Source: RGIG4608 sp045651165
GTDB lineage: Bacteria; Bacillota; Clostridia; Oscillospirales; CAG-272
Direction of reading: 5' to 3'
DNA: 64,000 nt
Assembly (NCBI GenBank): GCA_045651165.1
Contig: JAZRRX010000056.1
Coordinates: forward strand, 1 to 64,000
Shown here one piece after another: positions 17,209 to 26,171 of the stretch; within the stretch, counting starts at the first letter, position 1; each line of letters opens with the position of its first letter. Below the pieces are notes generated by a model. That model ran no database searches, was not told the origin of the DNA, and saw nothing but the letters and a program-made list of their open reading frames with translations. The position numbers and the translations under genes were made by a program.

Positions 17209-19902
17209 CTATTTTTTTATAGATTTAATTTTTCTTGTTATAAATTTAATTATCTCAACAATTGGAATTATTGATATTGCAAGCATAATGGCAATGCCAT
17301 ATTCCATAAATCCAAGATTTACAAGTGAAAACGCGTTTGCAAGGAAATCAATTTCAATTACAGCGGTTGTTAAAAGGAAGGAGAGAATTCCTGCACCCCA
17401 AATCCATAAGTTTTGGGTTTTCATCTTGAAAATTGAGCCATGGAGTGAGCGCATGTTAAATGCATGGAATATCTCTGCCATTGAAAGCGTCAAAAAAGCC
17501 ATGGACGTACCATACATTTCAGGGGTAAATGTGCCTTTGGCTATAGTTTCTGCATAATAAACCTCTGCTATCCAATCTCTACCGATAAAATAGGATATGA
17601 GTGTGATAAGCGTTACAAGTGCACCCTGATATATAACAGCAAAACCAAGACCACCTGCGAAAATACCTTCTTTTGAATCGCGAGGTGCTCGTTTCATAAT
17701 ATCATTTTCAGGTTTTTCCATACCAAGAGCAAGAGCGGGGAAGCAGTCAGTAATAAGATTTATCCAAAGCAGATGGACAGCAAGAAAGATATTTTCGATG
17801 CCAAGAAGCGTTGCAAAAAAGATTGTTAGAACTTCGGAAAGATTAGAGGCAAGAAGAAATTGAATTGCTTTTCGAATATTATCATAAATTCTGCGCCCTT
17901 CACTTGCAGCATAAACGATGGTAGCAAAATTATCATCTGCAAGAATCATATCTGCAACGTTTTTAGTTACATCAGTGCCTGTGATACCCATTCCAACGCC
18001 TATGTCTGCATTTTTTATAGAGGGGGCATCATTTACACCATCACCCGTCATTGCCGTTATTTTGCCATTTTTACGCCACGCGTTGACTATTCTTGTTTTA
18101 TGCTCGGGTTGAACACGCGCATAAACGGAATATTTTTCAACACAATTTTTAAATTCAGCATCTGGAATATAGTCGAGTTCAGCACCCGTAATTGCTTCAC
18201 TTGTATTGGTTATGATGCCAAGCTCCTTTGCAATGGCAACAGCGGTGTCCTTGTGGTCGCCAGTTATCATGATTGGGCGGATACCTGCAAGGCGACATTC
18301 TTCAATTGCAGATTTAACTTCGGGACGAACAGGGTCTATCATTCCAACAAGACCTATAAAGCATAGATTATTTTCAATCTCATTTGCTTCATATGAGGAG
18401 GGCTTACTATCAAGTATTTTATATCCTGCCGCAAGTACACGAAGAGCCCTATCTGCCATATTTTTATTGGCGGAGAGTATTTCCTTGCGTATTTCATCCG
18501 TCATTTTTATTGTTTTGCCGTTTTTGAGTATGTGTGTGCATATTTTCAATATTTCATCGGGTGCGCCCTTGGTGAATTGAATAATTTTTCCGGTTGTGCT
18601 TTGATGGATGGTACTCATCATTTTACGTGAGGAATCAAAGGGCACTTCGCCAATTCTTACAAGAATATTTCTTTGCTCGTTTTTGGAAACTCCTATTTTT
18701 TCTGCATAGTTGACAAGCGCACATTCCGTTGGCTCACCTACCGCCGTTTTTTCGGTCATGTCAAATTCAGCGTCCGAGCAAAGTGACATTGCATTAGCAA
18801 GAAGTGATATGTCATCACCAAACTCTTCAACAACAGTCATTTTGTTTTGTGTGAGCGTGCCCGTTTTGTCAGAGCAAATTATTTGTGTGCAACCAAGTGT
18901 TTCTACTGCTGTGAGTTTACGAATAATGGCATTTCGTTTGGACATATTAGTAACACCTATTGAAAGAACAATAGTTACTACTGTAGAAAGTCCCTCGGGA
19001 ATAGCTGCAACAGCTAGGGAAATGGCCACCATAAAAAAGTCCATTATCTTATTGATACTAAATTCACCATTGATAATAAGCTCACGTGCCACATTTATAC
19101 CAAATACAAGCAGAGAAATGATAATAACAAGAGCAGTGAGAATTTTGGATAACTGGTGGAGCTTTATTTGAAGTGGAGTTTTGCTTTCTTTGGCATTTGA
19201 AAGTGCATCGGCTATTTTTCCCATTTCAGTGTTCATGCCTGTTTGTGTTACTATGGCTTTACCACGTCCGTAAACTATAATGCTACCCATATACACCATA
19301 TTTTTTCGGTCGCCAAGTGGCACGTTTTCTGTTTCTATTACATCTTCAATTTTGTTAACTGGTATGGATTCACCTGTTAGAGCAGCTTCATCTGCTTTAA
19401 TTGAGGCACACTCTATTATTCTAGCATCCGTTGGTACAGCATCTCCTGCTTCAAGGACTATAATATCACCTATAACGAGGTCCTCACTTTTTATTGTTAT
19501 TTGTCGCCCATCTCTAATAACTTTGCTTGTAGCACCCGAAATTTCTTGTAAAGCCTCAATTGCCTTTTCTGCTTTGCTCTCTTGAAGAACACCTAAAATT
19601 GCGTTAATAAGTACTACGGCAAGAATTATTATTGCATCAGTAGGGAATCTAAAATGACCACTTGATGCACTTTCATATAGTTCCATTCCTGCAGATATTG
19701 CTGCTGCAATTAAAAGAATAATTGTCATCGGCTCTGTAAGTTGTTTGAAAAATCGCTGCAGATTAGAGATTTTTTTACCTTCAACGAGCTTATTTTTGCC
19801 ATATTTTTTTAGGCGTTCTTCTGCCTCGGTTGATTTTAATCCCTTTGAGTTAGATGAAAAATAAGACAGTACATCTTCTTTTTTTAGGTTGTGAAAATTC
19901 AT
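17209..19902 (-). CDS. P-type cation ATPase, calcium/manganese PMR1-SERCA type
   Basis: An 897-aa P2-type ATPase with about ten membrane helices. It has the N-terminal cation-ATPase domain, the actuator TGES motif (AALTGESIPV), the phosphorylation site D345 in CSDKTGTLT, the nucleotide domain (KGAPDEIL), and the hinge TGDGVNDAPS. Helix 4 carries VAAIPEGLS and helix 6 has INLITDCFPALALG, as in Ca2+/Mn2+ pumps of the PMR1 group. The ORF is full length with GGAG before the ATG. Its leader contains a manganese-type riboswitch, so Mn2+ export (or Mn2+/Ca2+) is the best guess. Confidence 0.92.
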   Translation of the reverse strand: MNFHNLKKEDVLSYFSSNSKGLKSTEAEERLKKYGKNKLVEGKKISNLQRFFKQLTEPMTIILLIAAAISAGMELYESASSGHFRFPTDAIIILAVVLINAILGVLQESKAEKAIEALQEISGATSKVIRDGRQITIKSEDLVIGDIIVLEAGDAVPTDARIIECASIKADEAALTGESIPVNKIEDVIETENVPLGDRKNMVYMGSIIVYGRGKAIVTQTGMNTEMGKIADALSNAKESKTPLQIKLHQLSKILTALVIIISLLVFGINVARELIINGEFSINKIMDFFMVAISLAVAAIPEGLSTVVTIVLSIGVTNMSKRNAIIRKLTAVETLGCTQIICSDKTGTLTQNKMTVVEEFGDDISLLANAMSLCSDAEFDMTEKTAVGEPTECALVNYAEKIGVSKNEQRNILVRIGEVPFDSSRKMMSTIHQSTTGKIIQFTKGAPDEILKICTHILKNGKTIKMTDEIRKEILSANKNMADRALRVLAAGYKILDSKPSSYEANEIENNLCFIGLVGMIDPVRPEVKSAIEECRLAGIRPIMITGDHKDTAVAIAKELGIITNTSEAITGAELDYIPDAEFKNCVEKYSVYARVQPEHKTRIVNAWRKNGKITAMTGDGVNDAPSIKNADIGVGMGITGTDVTKNVADMILADDNFATIVYAASEGRRIYDNIRKAIQFLLASNLSEVLTIFFATLLGIENIFLAVHLLWINLITDCFPALALGMEKPENDIMKRAPRDSKEGIFAGGLGFAVIYQGALVTLITLISYFIGRDWIAEVYYAETIAKGTFTPEMYGTSMAFLTLSMAEIFHAFNMRSLHGSIFKMKTQNLWIWGAGILSFLLTTAVIEIDFLANAFSLVNLGFMEYGIAIMLAISIIPIVEIIKFITRKIKSIKK

Positions 19903-19930
19903 TGTTTTCTCCTTTATATAAGTATTTGAT

Positions 19931-20048
19931 AAAATAAAAAAGACTCAAGTGTATTTCTACACTTGAGTCTTGTTCATTAAGATATGCCAGGAATTGCCTT
20001 GATGTTGACATATCACGTAATACGCAAACTACTCCCTCGAGTGAATAG
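19931..20048 (-). ncRNA. yybP-ykoY (manganese) riboswitch with terminator
   Basis: On the minus strand the leader of the P-type ATPase contains the class hallmarks GGGAGTAG (20029-20036) and ATGTCAACATC (20001-20011), with a GATATG/CATATC pairing closing the second half near 19981-20016. Downstream is a hairpin AGACTCAAGTGT/ACACTTGAGTCT (19941-19970) followed by a U tract, which is the likely expression platform. Known members bind Mn2+ and turn on manganese exporters. A promoter starts the leader just upstream. The call rests on sequence signatures only; no covariance search was run. Confidence 0.8.
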
Positions 20049-20077
20049 AGTATACCATATTACTTAATTATAGTCAA
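20049..20077 (-). promoter_or_regulatory. Promoter of the riboswitch / P-type ATPase transcript
   Basis: On the minus strand: TTGACT (20077-20072), 17-bp spacer, TATACT (20054-20049). Transcription would start a few nt before the riboswitch. Confidence 0.75.
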
Positions 20078-20109
20078 GAGAAAACTCAAAAAATCAATAA
20101 TGAAAAAAA

Positions 20110-21171
20110 TTATTCTATAATTCCGCCACCCACAACAATATCACCATCATAAAGAACAACAGACTGACCTTTAGTAATGGCTCGTTGTGGCTCATCAAAA
20201 ACAACTTTAATTCTTTGATTATCTATTTGATATACAGTTGCAGGTTGTTCTTTTTGGTTGTATCGAATTTTTGCTTTTACGCGTATGGGTTCGGTAATTT
20301 TATCGCAGGAGATAAGATTTATATTTGTTGCGGTTAATGTGGTCGCAAAAAGGTCGGAGTTTTTTCCAAGAATAACTGAATTTGTTGCTACATCTTTTTT
20401 CACAACATAGATTGGCTCTCCAAAGGCAATTCCAAGTCCTTTGCGCTGACCGATAGTATATTTTATTATACCATTGTGTTTTCCTAAAATATTTCCGTTA
20501 AGATCAATAAAATTACCTTTATCAAAGCTTTCACCCGTGGTACGCTCAATAAAGGATACGTAATCTCCGTCTGGGACAAAGCATATATCTTGGCTATCGT
20601 GCTTTCTAGCATTGGTAAAGCCAATTATTTCCGCCATCTGACGTGCCTCTTGCTTTGTCATTTCACCAAGAGGGAAAAGAGTGTGTGCTAACTGATCTTG
20701 TGTCAGAGAATAAAGAACATAACTTTGATCCTTGGTTAAATCAAGTGCCTTTTTAAGCAAATATCTTCCGTCTGAGCGTTTTTCAATTCGAGCATAGTGT
20801 CCTGTGGCTATGGCATCATAACCGCGTTCTAAAGCCATTTTTAAAAGCTCCTCGAATTTTATTTTGCGATTGCAAACCACACAGGGATTGGGTGTTGAGC
20901 CATTTTTATAGCAATCGATAAAATCTTTAATCACGCATTCCTTAAATGATGCACCAAAATCGTGTACTTCATGTGGAATGCCAACCAAATCGCAAACGGA
21001 TTTAGCATCAGCAATATCTTGATTCGAACAGCAGGAGTTTTCGCCATATATTAAGTTGTCAGTTTCATCATGAAGTTTCATAGTAACACCGAGTGCTTCG
21101 TATTCTTTTTTTATAAGATGTGCAGAAACTGCGCTATCAACACCGCCACTCATAGCAACGAGAACTTTCAT
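20110..21171 (-). CDS. mnmA: tRNA-specific 2-thiouridylase MnmA
   Basis: A 353-aa enzyme that puts sulfur on U34 of tRNA-Lys, -Glu and -Gln. It has the PP-loop SGGVDSA at residues 8-14, the first catalytic cysteine in the NPCVVCNRKIKF block, and the second in HDSQDICFVPDGDY, with the C-terminal beta-barrel (KYTIGQRKGLGI..EPIYV). GGAG precedes the ATG by 8 nt. It lies 13 nt downstream of trmL; both modify the anticodon wobble base and are probably co-transcribed. Sulfur would come from a cysteine desulfurase such as the one at 16001-17173. Confidence 0.95.
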   Translation of the reverse strand: MKVLVAMSGGVDSAVSAHLIKKEYEALGVTMKLHDETDNLIYGENSCCSNQDIADAKSVCDLVGIPHEVHDFGASFKECVIKDFIDCYKNGSTPNPCVVCNRKIKFEELLKMALERGYDAIATGHYARIEKRSDGRYLLKKALDLTKDQSYVLYSLTQDQLAHTLFPLGEMTKQEARQMAEIIGFTNARKHDSQDICFVPDGDYVSFIERTTGESFDKGNFIDLNGNILGKHNGIIKYTIGQRKGLGIAFGEPIYVVKKDVATNSVILGKNSDLFATTLTATNINLISCDKITEPIRVKAKIRYNQKEQPATVYQIDNQRIKVVFDEPQRAITKGQSVVLYDGDIVVGGGIIE

Positions 21172-21184
21172 ATATTAACTCCTT

Positions 21185-21697
21185 TCAAATTTTATAATCT
21201 TCCCACATAAAAGTTGTGGGAGTTCCTTCTTCAAGTAATCCTTCAAAATTATTTTGTCTAAATACTTCGTAAACAGCAATTGCTACCGAATTAGAAAGAT
21301 TCAATGATCTAAGATTTGGGCGCATAGGAATTCTTGCACAAGTTTCGGGATTTTGTTCAAGAAGGGATTCGGGAAGCCCCTTTGATTCTTTCCCAAACAT
21401 AATGAATACCTTGCCCTCATATTCTACTTCTGTATAATTTCTAGGTGCTTTGGTGGTAAAATAGAAGACCTTTGCATCTGGATTTTTAGAATAAAAATCT
21501 TCAAGATTTTCGTAATAAGTTATATCAAGAAGATGCCAATAGTCAAGTCCTGCGCGTTTTAATTTTTTATCGTCAATGGTAAATCCCATTGGCTTGATAA
21601 TGTGAAGAGCAGCACCTGTAGCCGCACAGGTGCGCGCTATATTACCTGTATTTTGTGGAATTTCTGGTTCGTGAAGAACTATATTTATATTTGCCAT
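21185..21697 (-). CDS. trmL: tRNA (cytidine/uridine-34-2'-O)-methyltransferase TrmL
   Basis: A 170-aa SPOUT-family methyltransferase that 2'-O-methylates the wobble nucleotide of tRNA-Leu. Signatures are EPEIPQNTGNIARTCAATG at the N-terminus, FGKESKGLP in the middle and IPMRPNLRSLNLSNSVAIA at the C-terminus, which forms the trefoil-knot SAM site. Length is typical (about 155-170). The ribosome binding site is weak (GGAT). It is transcribed from its own promoter, divergently from secA. Confidence 0.93.
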   Translation of the reverse strand: MANINIVLHEPEIPQNTGNIARTCAATGAALHIIKPMGFTIDDKKLKRAGLDYWHLLDITYYENLEDFYSKNPDAKVFYFTTKAPRNYTEVEYEGKVFIMFGKESKGLPESLLEQNPETCARIPMRPNLRSLNLSNSVAIAVYEVFRQNNFEGLLEEGTPTTFMWEDYKI

Positions 21698-21729
21698 ATA
21701 TTATATCCTTTATTTTTTCATATCATCTA

Positions 21730-21758
21730 ATTATATAATAAAAGCATAATTTTTTCAA
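21730..21758 (-). promoter_or_regulatory. Promoter of trmL-mnmA
   Basis: On the minus strand: TTGAAA (21758-21753), 17-bp spacer, TATAAT (21735-21730). Confidence 0.65.
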
Positions 21759-21787
21759 TAATAAATTAAAAAAATTATAAAAAACTA

Positions 21788-21816
21788 TGGTAATTAAATT
21801 GATTTTGTAGTATAAT
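21788..21816 (+). promoter_or_regulatory. Probable secA promoter
   Basis: A clear TATAAT (21811-21816) with only a weak -35 candidate (TGGTAA, 21788-21793) at 17 bp. It lies 30 nt before the ATG. Confidence 0.5.
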
Positions 21817-21846
21817 AAGATGATATTTAGTTTTTCGGAGGAACAA

Positions 21847-24591
21847 ATGGGACTTTTTGATAAATTGTTCGGAACTTATAGCGAAAGAGAACTTAAAAAA
21901 ATAGATAAATTGGTTTGTGAAGTTGAATCATTGGCAGACAAATATAGCCAGATGACAGATGCTGAACTCTCGGGCATGACTCCAATTTTTAAAGATAGAT
22001 TGGCAAATGGTGAGACCCTTGATGATATTTTGCCCGATGCATTTGCTGCGGTAAGAGAAGCAGCTACGCGTGTTCTTGGTAAGCGTCCTTTCCGTGTGCA
22101 GATTATAGGTGGTATTATTCTACATCAAGGAAGAATTGCCGAAATGAAAACTGGTGAAGGTAAAACTCTTGTTGCAACTATGCCAGCATATCTTAATGCT
22201 CTCACAGGTGAGGGCGTTCATATCGTTACTGTAAATGACTATCTTGCTTGTCGTGACAGTGAAGAAATGGGCAGAGTTTATGGCTTTATGGGGCTTAAAA
22301 CCGGTATCGTGGTTCATGGTCAGAGTCCCGAACAAAAACAAGAAGCATATAAGGCTGATATTACGTACGGAACTAATAATGAATTTGGATTTGATTATCT
22401 TCGTGATAATATGGTTGTTTATAAGAATAATCTTGTTCAAAGAGGACATGCATTTGCCATCGTTGATGAGGTTGACTCGATTTTGATAGATGAAGCCAGA
22501 ACACCCCTTATTATTTCGGGTGCGGGGGATCCTTCTACAGATTTATATAGCAAAGCAGATGCAGTTGTTCGCAAATTTAAAAAGCTTGTTGTTAAGGAAA
22601 TTGATAGCAAAGACGATAATGATGATGTTGATGCTGACTATATCGTTGACGAAAAGGCAAAAAATGCCGTTCTTACTCCTAAAGGTACAAAAAAGGTTGA
22701 AAAATTCTTTGGAATAGATAATCTTAGTGATTCTGAAAATAATGAGATTGCTCATCATATTAATCAAGCAATTCGCGCGTATGGTACTATGCAACGTGAT
22801 GTTGACTATGTAGTTAACGAGAATGGCGTTATGATTGTCGATGCTTTTACAGGTCGTTTAATGCCTGGAAGAAGATATTCTAATGGTCTTCACCAAGCTA
22901 TTGAAGCAAAAGAAAGAGTTCAGATACAAAAAGAAAATCAAACCCTCGCTACTATTACATTCCAAAATTACTTTAGAATGTATAAAAAGCTTTCTGGTAT
23001 GACGGGTACAGCTCTTACCGAAGATGCAGAATTTAGAGAAATTTATACGCTTGACGTTGTTGAAATTCCTACTAATAAACCTATGATAAGAGTTGATTAT
23101 AACGATGTACTTTATAAGACTATAAATGCTAAGTATAGAGCTATAGTTAATCAGGTAAAGAAATGCCACGCCAAAGGACAGCCTGTTCTTGTAGGTACTG
23201 TTTCTATTGATAAATCAGAGGCGCTTTCTAAACTTCTTGATAGAGAGGGAATTAAGCACACCGTCCTTAATGCAAAGCTTCATGAAAAGGAAGCAGAAAT
23301 AGTTGCACAGGCAGGAAAATTAGGGGCTGTAACAATTTCGACTAATATGGCTGGTCGTGGTACGGATATTATGCTTGGTGGTAACTCTGAATTTATGGCA
23401 AAGAATGAAATGCGTAAACTTGGGTTTACAGACGAGCTTATATCTGTTGCTACAGGTACTGCTATTGTTGATGACGAAGAAATTATGAATGCTCGCAGAA
23501 CATTTGCAGAGCTTAATAAGAAATATAAAAAGGAAATCGAACCCGAAGCACAAAAGGTAAGGGAAGCAGGTGGACTTTATATACTTGGTTCTGAAAGACA
23601 TGAATCACGTCGAATTGACAACCAGCTTCGTGGACGTTCAGGACGTCAAGGAGACCCCGGTGAATCGTGTTTCTTCTTATCTCTTGAAGATGATTTGATG
23701 CGTCTTTTCGGAGGAGAGAGAATGTACCTTATTGCCAATAGTCTAGGTATGTCTGATGATGATTGCCTTGATTTCAAAGCATTTTCAGGCATTATAGAAT
23801 CTTCACAAAAGAAGGTTGAGGATATTAACTTTAAGCGCAGAAAGAACGTACTTGCTTATGATGATGTTATGAATAAGCAAAGAGAACTTATCTATAAGCA
23901 AAGACAAGATGTTCTTTATGGTATGGATATTTCTGATAAAATAGCTAATATGATTGCACAGACCATTGAACAAAAGGTTAATGACTGTTATGATGAAGAT
24001 GCTAAAACATTTGACATCAAGGGACTTGAAGCATATTGCATACCTCTTTTGAGAGAAAATTATCCTCTTATGGAAATTAGAGACATTATTTCTGATAGCA
24101 AAGCTAGTGAAAAGGATATCCAAAAGGTTATAGAACTTCTTTGCGATAATGCAAATAAGGTTTATAAAGAAAAAGAAGAATTGTTTGGTGCAGAAAATAT
24201 GCGCGAGATAGAGCGTGCCATATTGCTTAGAAATGTTGACAGAAAGTGGATGGACCATATTGATGCTATGGATGATCTTAAGAGTAGCGTTGGACTTCAA
24301 GGCTATGCACAAAGAGATCCCGTTAACGAATATCGTTTCCGTGGTGCAGATATGTTTGACGAGCTTGTAAGTGATATAAGAGAAAATACTGCAAGAATGA
24401 TACTTTGTCTTACAAAGAAAGCTCCTGACACTCAAAGAGTGCAAATTGCAAATCCAATTATGGCGTCTGCTTCAGGTGAGATTGCAAAGAAAATCATCAC
24501 TGTTGCTAAATCTTCAAAGGTTGGAAGAAATGATCCTTGTCCATGTGGAAGTGGTAAAAAATATAAAAATTGTTGCGGAGCAAATAGATAA
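21847..24591 (+). CDS. secA: Protein translocase ATPase SecA
   Basis: A 914-aa motor that drives proteins through SecYEG. Present are GLFDKLFG at the N-terminus, Walker A in MKTGEGKTL, the DEVD Walker B box, the preprotein cross-linking region, STNMAGRGTDI and LRGRSGRQGDPG of the second motor domain, and the zinc-binding tail VGRNDPCPCGSGKKYKNCCG. There is an acidic DDNDDVDADY insert near residue 260. ATG 21847 follows CGGAGGA; the in-frame ATG at 21820 lies before the ribosome binding site and is rejected. It is monocistronic with its own terminator. Confidence 0.96.
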   Translation: MGLFDKLFGTYSERELKKIDKLVCEVESLADKYSQMTDAELSGMTPIFKDRLANGETLDDILPDAFAAVREAATRVLGKRPFRVQIIGGIILHQGRIAEMKTGEGKTLVATMPAYLNALTGEGVHIVTVNDYLACRDSEEMGRVYGFMGLKTGIVVHGQSPEQKQEAYKADITYGTNNEFGFDYLRDNMVVYKNNLVQRGHAFAIVDEVDSILIDEARTPLIISGAGDPSTDLYSKADAVVRKFKKLVVKEIDSKDDNDDVDADYIVDEKAKNAVLTPKGTKKVEKFFGIDNLSDSENNEIAHHINQAIRAYGTMQRDVDYVVNENGVMIVDAFTGRLMPGRRYSNGLHQAIEAKERVQIQKENQTLATITFQNYFRMYKKLSGMTGTALTEDAEFREIYTLDVVEIPTNKPMIRVDYNDVLYKTINAKYRAIVNQVKKCHAKGQPVLVGTVSIDKSEALSKLLDREGIKHTVLNAKLHEKEAEIVAQAGKLGAVTISTNMAGRGTDIMLGGNSEFMAKNEMRKLGFTDELISVATGTAIVDDEEIMNARRTFAELNKKYKKEIEPEAQKVREAGGLYILGSERHESRRIDNQLRGRSGRQGDPGESCFFLSLEDDLMRLFGGERMYLIANSLGMSDDDCLDFKAFSGIIESSQKKVEDINFKRRKNVLAYDDVMNKQRELIYKQRQDVLYGMDISDKIANMIAQTIEQKVNDCYDEDAKTFDIKGLEAYCIPLLRENYPLMEIRDIISDSKASEKDIQKVIELLCDNANKVYKEKEELFGAENMREIERAILLRNVDRKWMDHIDAMDDLKSSVGLQGYAQRDPVNEYRFRGADMFDELVSDIRENTARMILCLTKKAPDTQRVQIANPIMASASGEIAKKIITVAKSSKVGRNDPCPCGSGKKYKNCCGANR

Positions 24592-24594
24592 ACT

Positions 24595-24625
24595 AAAAAC
24601 GGTGGGCTTGTCCCACCGTTTTATT
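24595..24625 (+). terminator. secA terminator
   Basis: Stem CGGTGGG/CCCACCG (24600-24606 / 24612-24618) with A's before and T's after; can also stop the converging lipoprotein gene. Confidence 0.85.
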
Positions 24626-24627
24626 TA

Positions 24628-25653
24628 TTATTTTGTTATATCACCATCGTTGCAATGTATTGTGTATGTGCTTATACCCATATCCCAATTTTTACCTTTT
24701 TCAATAGAATTCCATTCTTCCATTGTTCCATTGAAATATATATTGGTCAATAAGGTACAATCTTGAAAAGCACCATCCGAAATATTGGTTACAGATTTGT
24801 CCATATATACCGATTCTAATTTAGAACAATATGCAAAAGCAGAATTGCCAATTGTGGTTAAAGAATTTGGTAGAGATATTGTTTTTAGAGAATAACATTT
24901 AGAGAAAGCATAATCTTCTATGCTAGTGATATTAGTGCTTAAATGTATATTTTCAAGGTTTGCGCATTGATAAAATGCCTTCATTTTTATTGTGGTAATA
25001 GTTTCAGGTAAAACAATACTTTTTATATTACTTTTATATGAAAAGCAGAGTTCGTCAATAATTGTCACCTCAGAATTCTCGTAATTGCTTGGAATGATGA
25101 TGTCTGCATCAGTACAATTTCCAAGTGAAAGTACAGTTCCGCTTTCTATATTTAATCCTGTAGATATATTAATTTGTTCAGTTCTAATAGATGTTGAACA
25201 ATATATGCACAAAAAGTGTTTTTCATTATTTATTATTTTCCAATTTCCTTCTGTGTGAGAAAGAGCATTAATAGATTTTGTTTCGGTTAAAGTACATGTG
25301 GAGCAAGAACGCATTTCAGTGCCTTCAACACCACACTTTGCTTCGTTAATTACAGTCCACGCCGAAAGGTTGTGTGATAAAATGGCATGCTCGATTTTAT
25401 CAGTAGCCCCACATTCACACGTTCTGTATTGGAGTCCTTTGGTGGTGCAGGTTGCGTTAGAGCTTGTTATCCATGCGCTCCAAGTGTGAGTATGATTTTC
25501 AAGTGATTGATTGTTTTGGACTTCGTTGCTATTGCCAGTAGTCGTTGTAATATTGTTTTTTGAACTTTTAGAGGAACATCCAGATAAAAGAACAATAAGT
25601 AACAATAAAACTAATATAGATAGGAATAGACAATATTTAAGTATATTTTTCAT
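24628..25653 (-). CDS. Surface lipoprotein with Trp/Cys repeats and BspA-like leucine-rich repeats
   Basis: A 341-aa exported protein. A hydrophobic signal peptide ends in the lipobox LLSGC (Cys26). Residues about 50-160 hold three imperfect repeats of the type W-x-x-W ... C ... G ... R-x-C-x-x-C (CECG, CSTC, CIYC), seen in clostridial surface proteins. The C-terminal half (about 185-325) is made of LRR_5/BspA-type repeats of about 23 residues (NLENIHLSTNITSIEDYAFS, LKTISLPNSLTTIGNSAFAY and similar). Probably an adhesin or binding protein on the cell surface. ATG 25653 has GGAG upstream. It has its own promoter and is not part of the atp operon. Confidence 0.82.
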   Translation of the reverse strand: MKNILKYCLFLSILVLLLLIVLLSGCSSKSSKNNITTTTGNSNEVQNNQSLENHTHTWSAWITSSNATCTTKGLQYRTCECGATDKIEHAILSHNLSAWTVINEAKCGVEGTEMRSCSTCTLTETKSINALSHTEGNWKIINNEKHFLCIYCSTSIRTEQINISTGLNIESGTVLSLGNCTDADIIIPSNYENSEVTIIDELCFSYKSNIKSIVLPETITTIKMKAFYQCANLENIHLSTNITSIEDYAFSKCYSLKTISLPNSLTTIGNSAFAYCSKLESVYMDKSVTNISDGAFQDCTLLTNIYFNGTMEEWNSIEKGKNWDMGISTYTIHCNDGDITK

Positions 25654-25684
25654 GCGAATTTTCTCCAATATTATTTATATCTAT

Positions 25685-25713
25685 ATAATATCACAAGTTG
25701 TCGAAATTTGCAA
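25685..25713 (-). promoter_or_regulatory. Promoter of the LRR lipoprotein gene
   Basis: On the minus strand: TTGCAA (25713-25708), 17-bp spacer, TATTAT (25690-25685), 31 nt before the ATG. Confidence 0.6.
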
Positions 25714-25716
25714 TAA

Positions 25717-25751
25717 ATAAAAGGCAGAAGAATCAAATTTTCTGCCTTTTG
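25717..25751 (-). terminator. Terminator of the atp operon
   Basis: Stem AAAAGGCAGA/TCTGCCTTTT (25719-25728 / 25741-25750), followed on the minus strand by a T-rich tract. The 12-nt loop makes it moderately strong. Confidence 0.65.
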
Positions 25752-25755
25752 CTTT

Positions 25756-26157
25756 TTATTTTAATTGTGCAACGTTAATTCTTGCCAAAGCTCTTTGCAA
25801 TTTCAATTGTGCAACTTCAATTGCTTTGTTGTCCTTGGATGATGCAAGAACGTCTTTTGCTTTTGATTGTGCAACACGAGCTCTTTCAATATCTATATCT
25901 TCAGCGAATTCAAATGTAGTGGCAACCAACTTTACTTCGTTTGATGAAACCATTACAAATCCACCTGAAACTGATGCAAATCTATCTTTTCCTGAGATTT
26001 TTATTCTTGCACGACCAATGCCTAAGGTTGTTATATAATCGACATGACCTGCAAGAAATTCAACATCACCATCAATAGCATGAACTAACAGGCTTTCAAC
26101 CATGCCCTCATAAGCAAGACCATCAGGAGTCAATATTTCAAGATGAAATTCTTTCAT
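25756..26157 (-). CDS. atpC: ATP synthase F1 subunit epsilon
   Basis: A 133-aa central-stalk subunit that couples rotation and inhibits ATP hydrolysis. The N-terminal beta-barrel (EILTPDGLAYEG...LLVHAIDGDVEFLAGHVDYIT) is conserved; the C-terminal helices contain the ALARINVAQ ending. ATG 26157 is preceded by AGGTGA; the in-frame GTG at 26166 is part of that site. It is the last gene of the operon, 14 nt after atpD. Confidence 0.94.
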   Translation of the reverse strand: MKEFHLEILTPDGLAYEGMVESLLVHAIDGDVEFLAGHVDYITTLGIGRARIKISGKDRFASVSGGFVMVSSNEVKLVATTFEFAEDIDIERARVAQSKAKDVLASSKDNKAIEVAQLKLQRALARINVAQLK

Positions 26158-26171
26158 ATATATCACCTATT

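Noticed and set aside
23803..24444. 213-codon minus-strand frame inside secA
   Set aside because: Antisense shadow of secA; no ribosome binding site and no recognisable domain.
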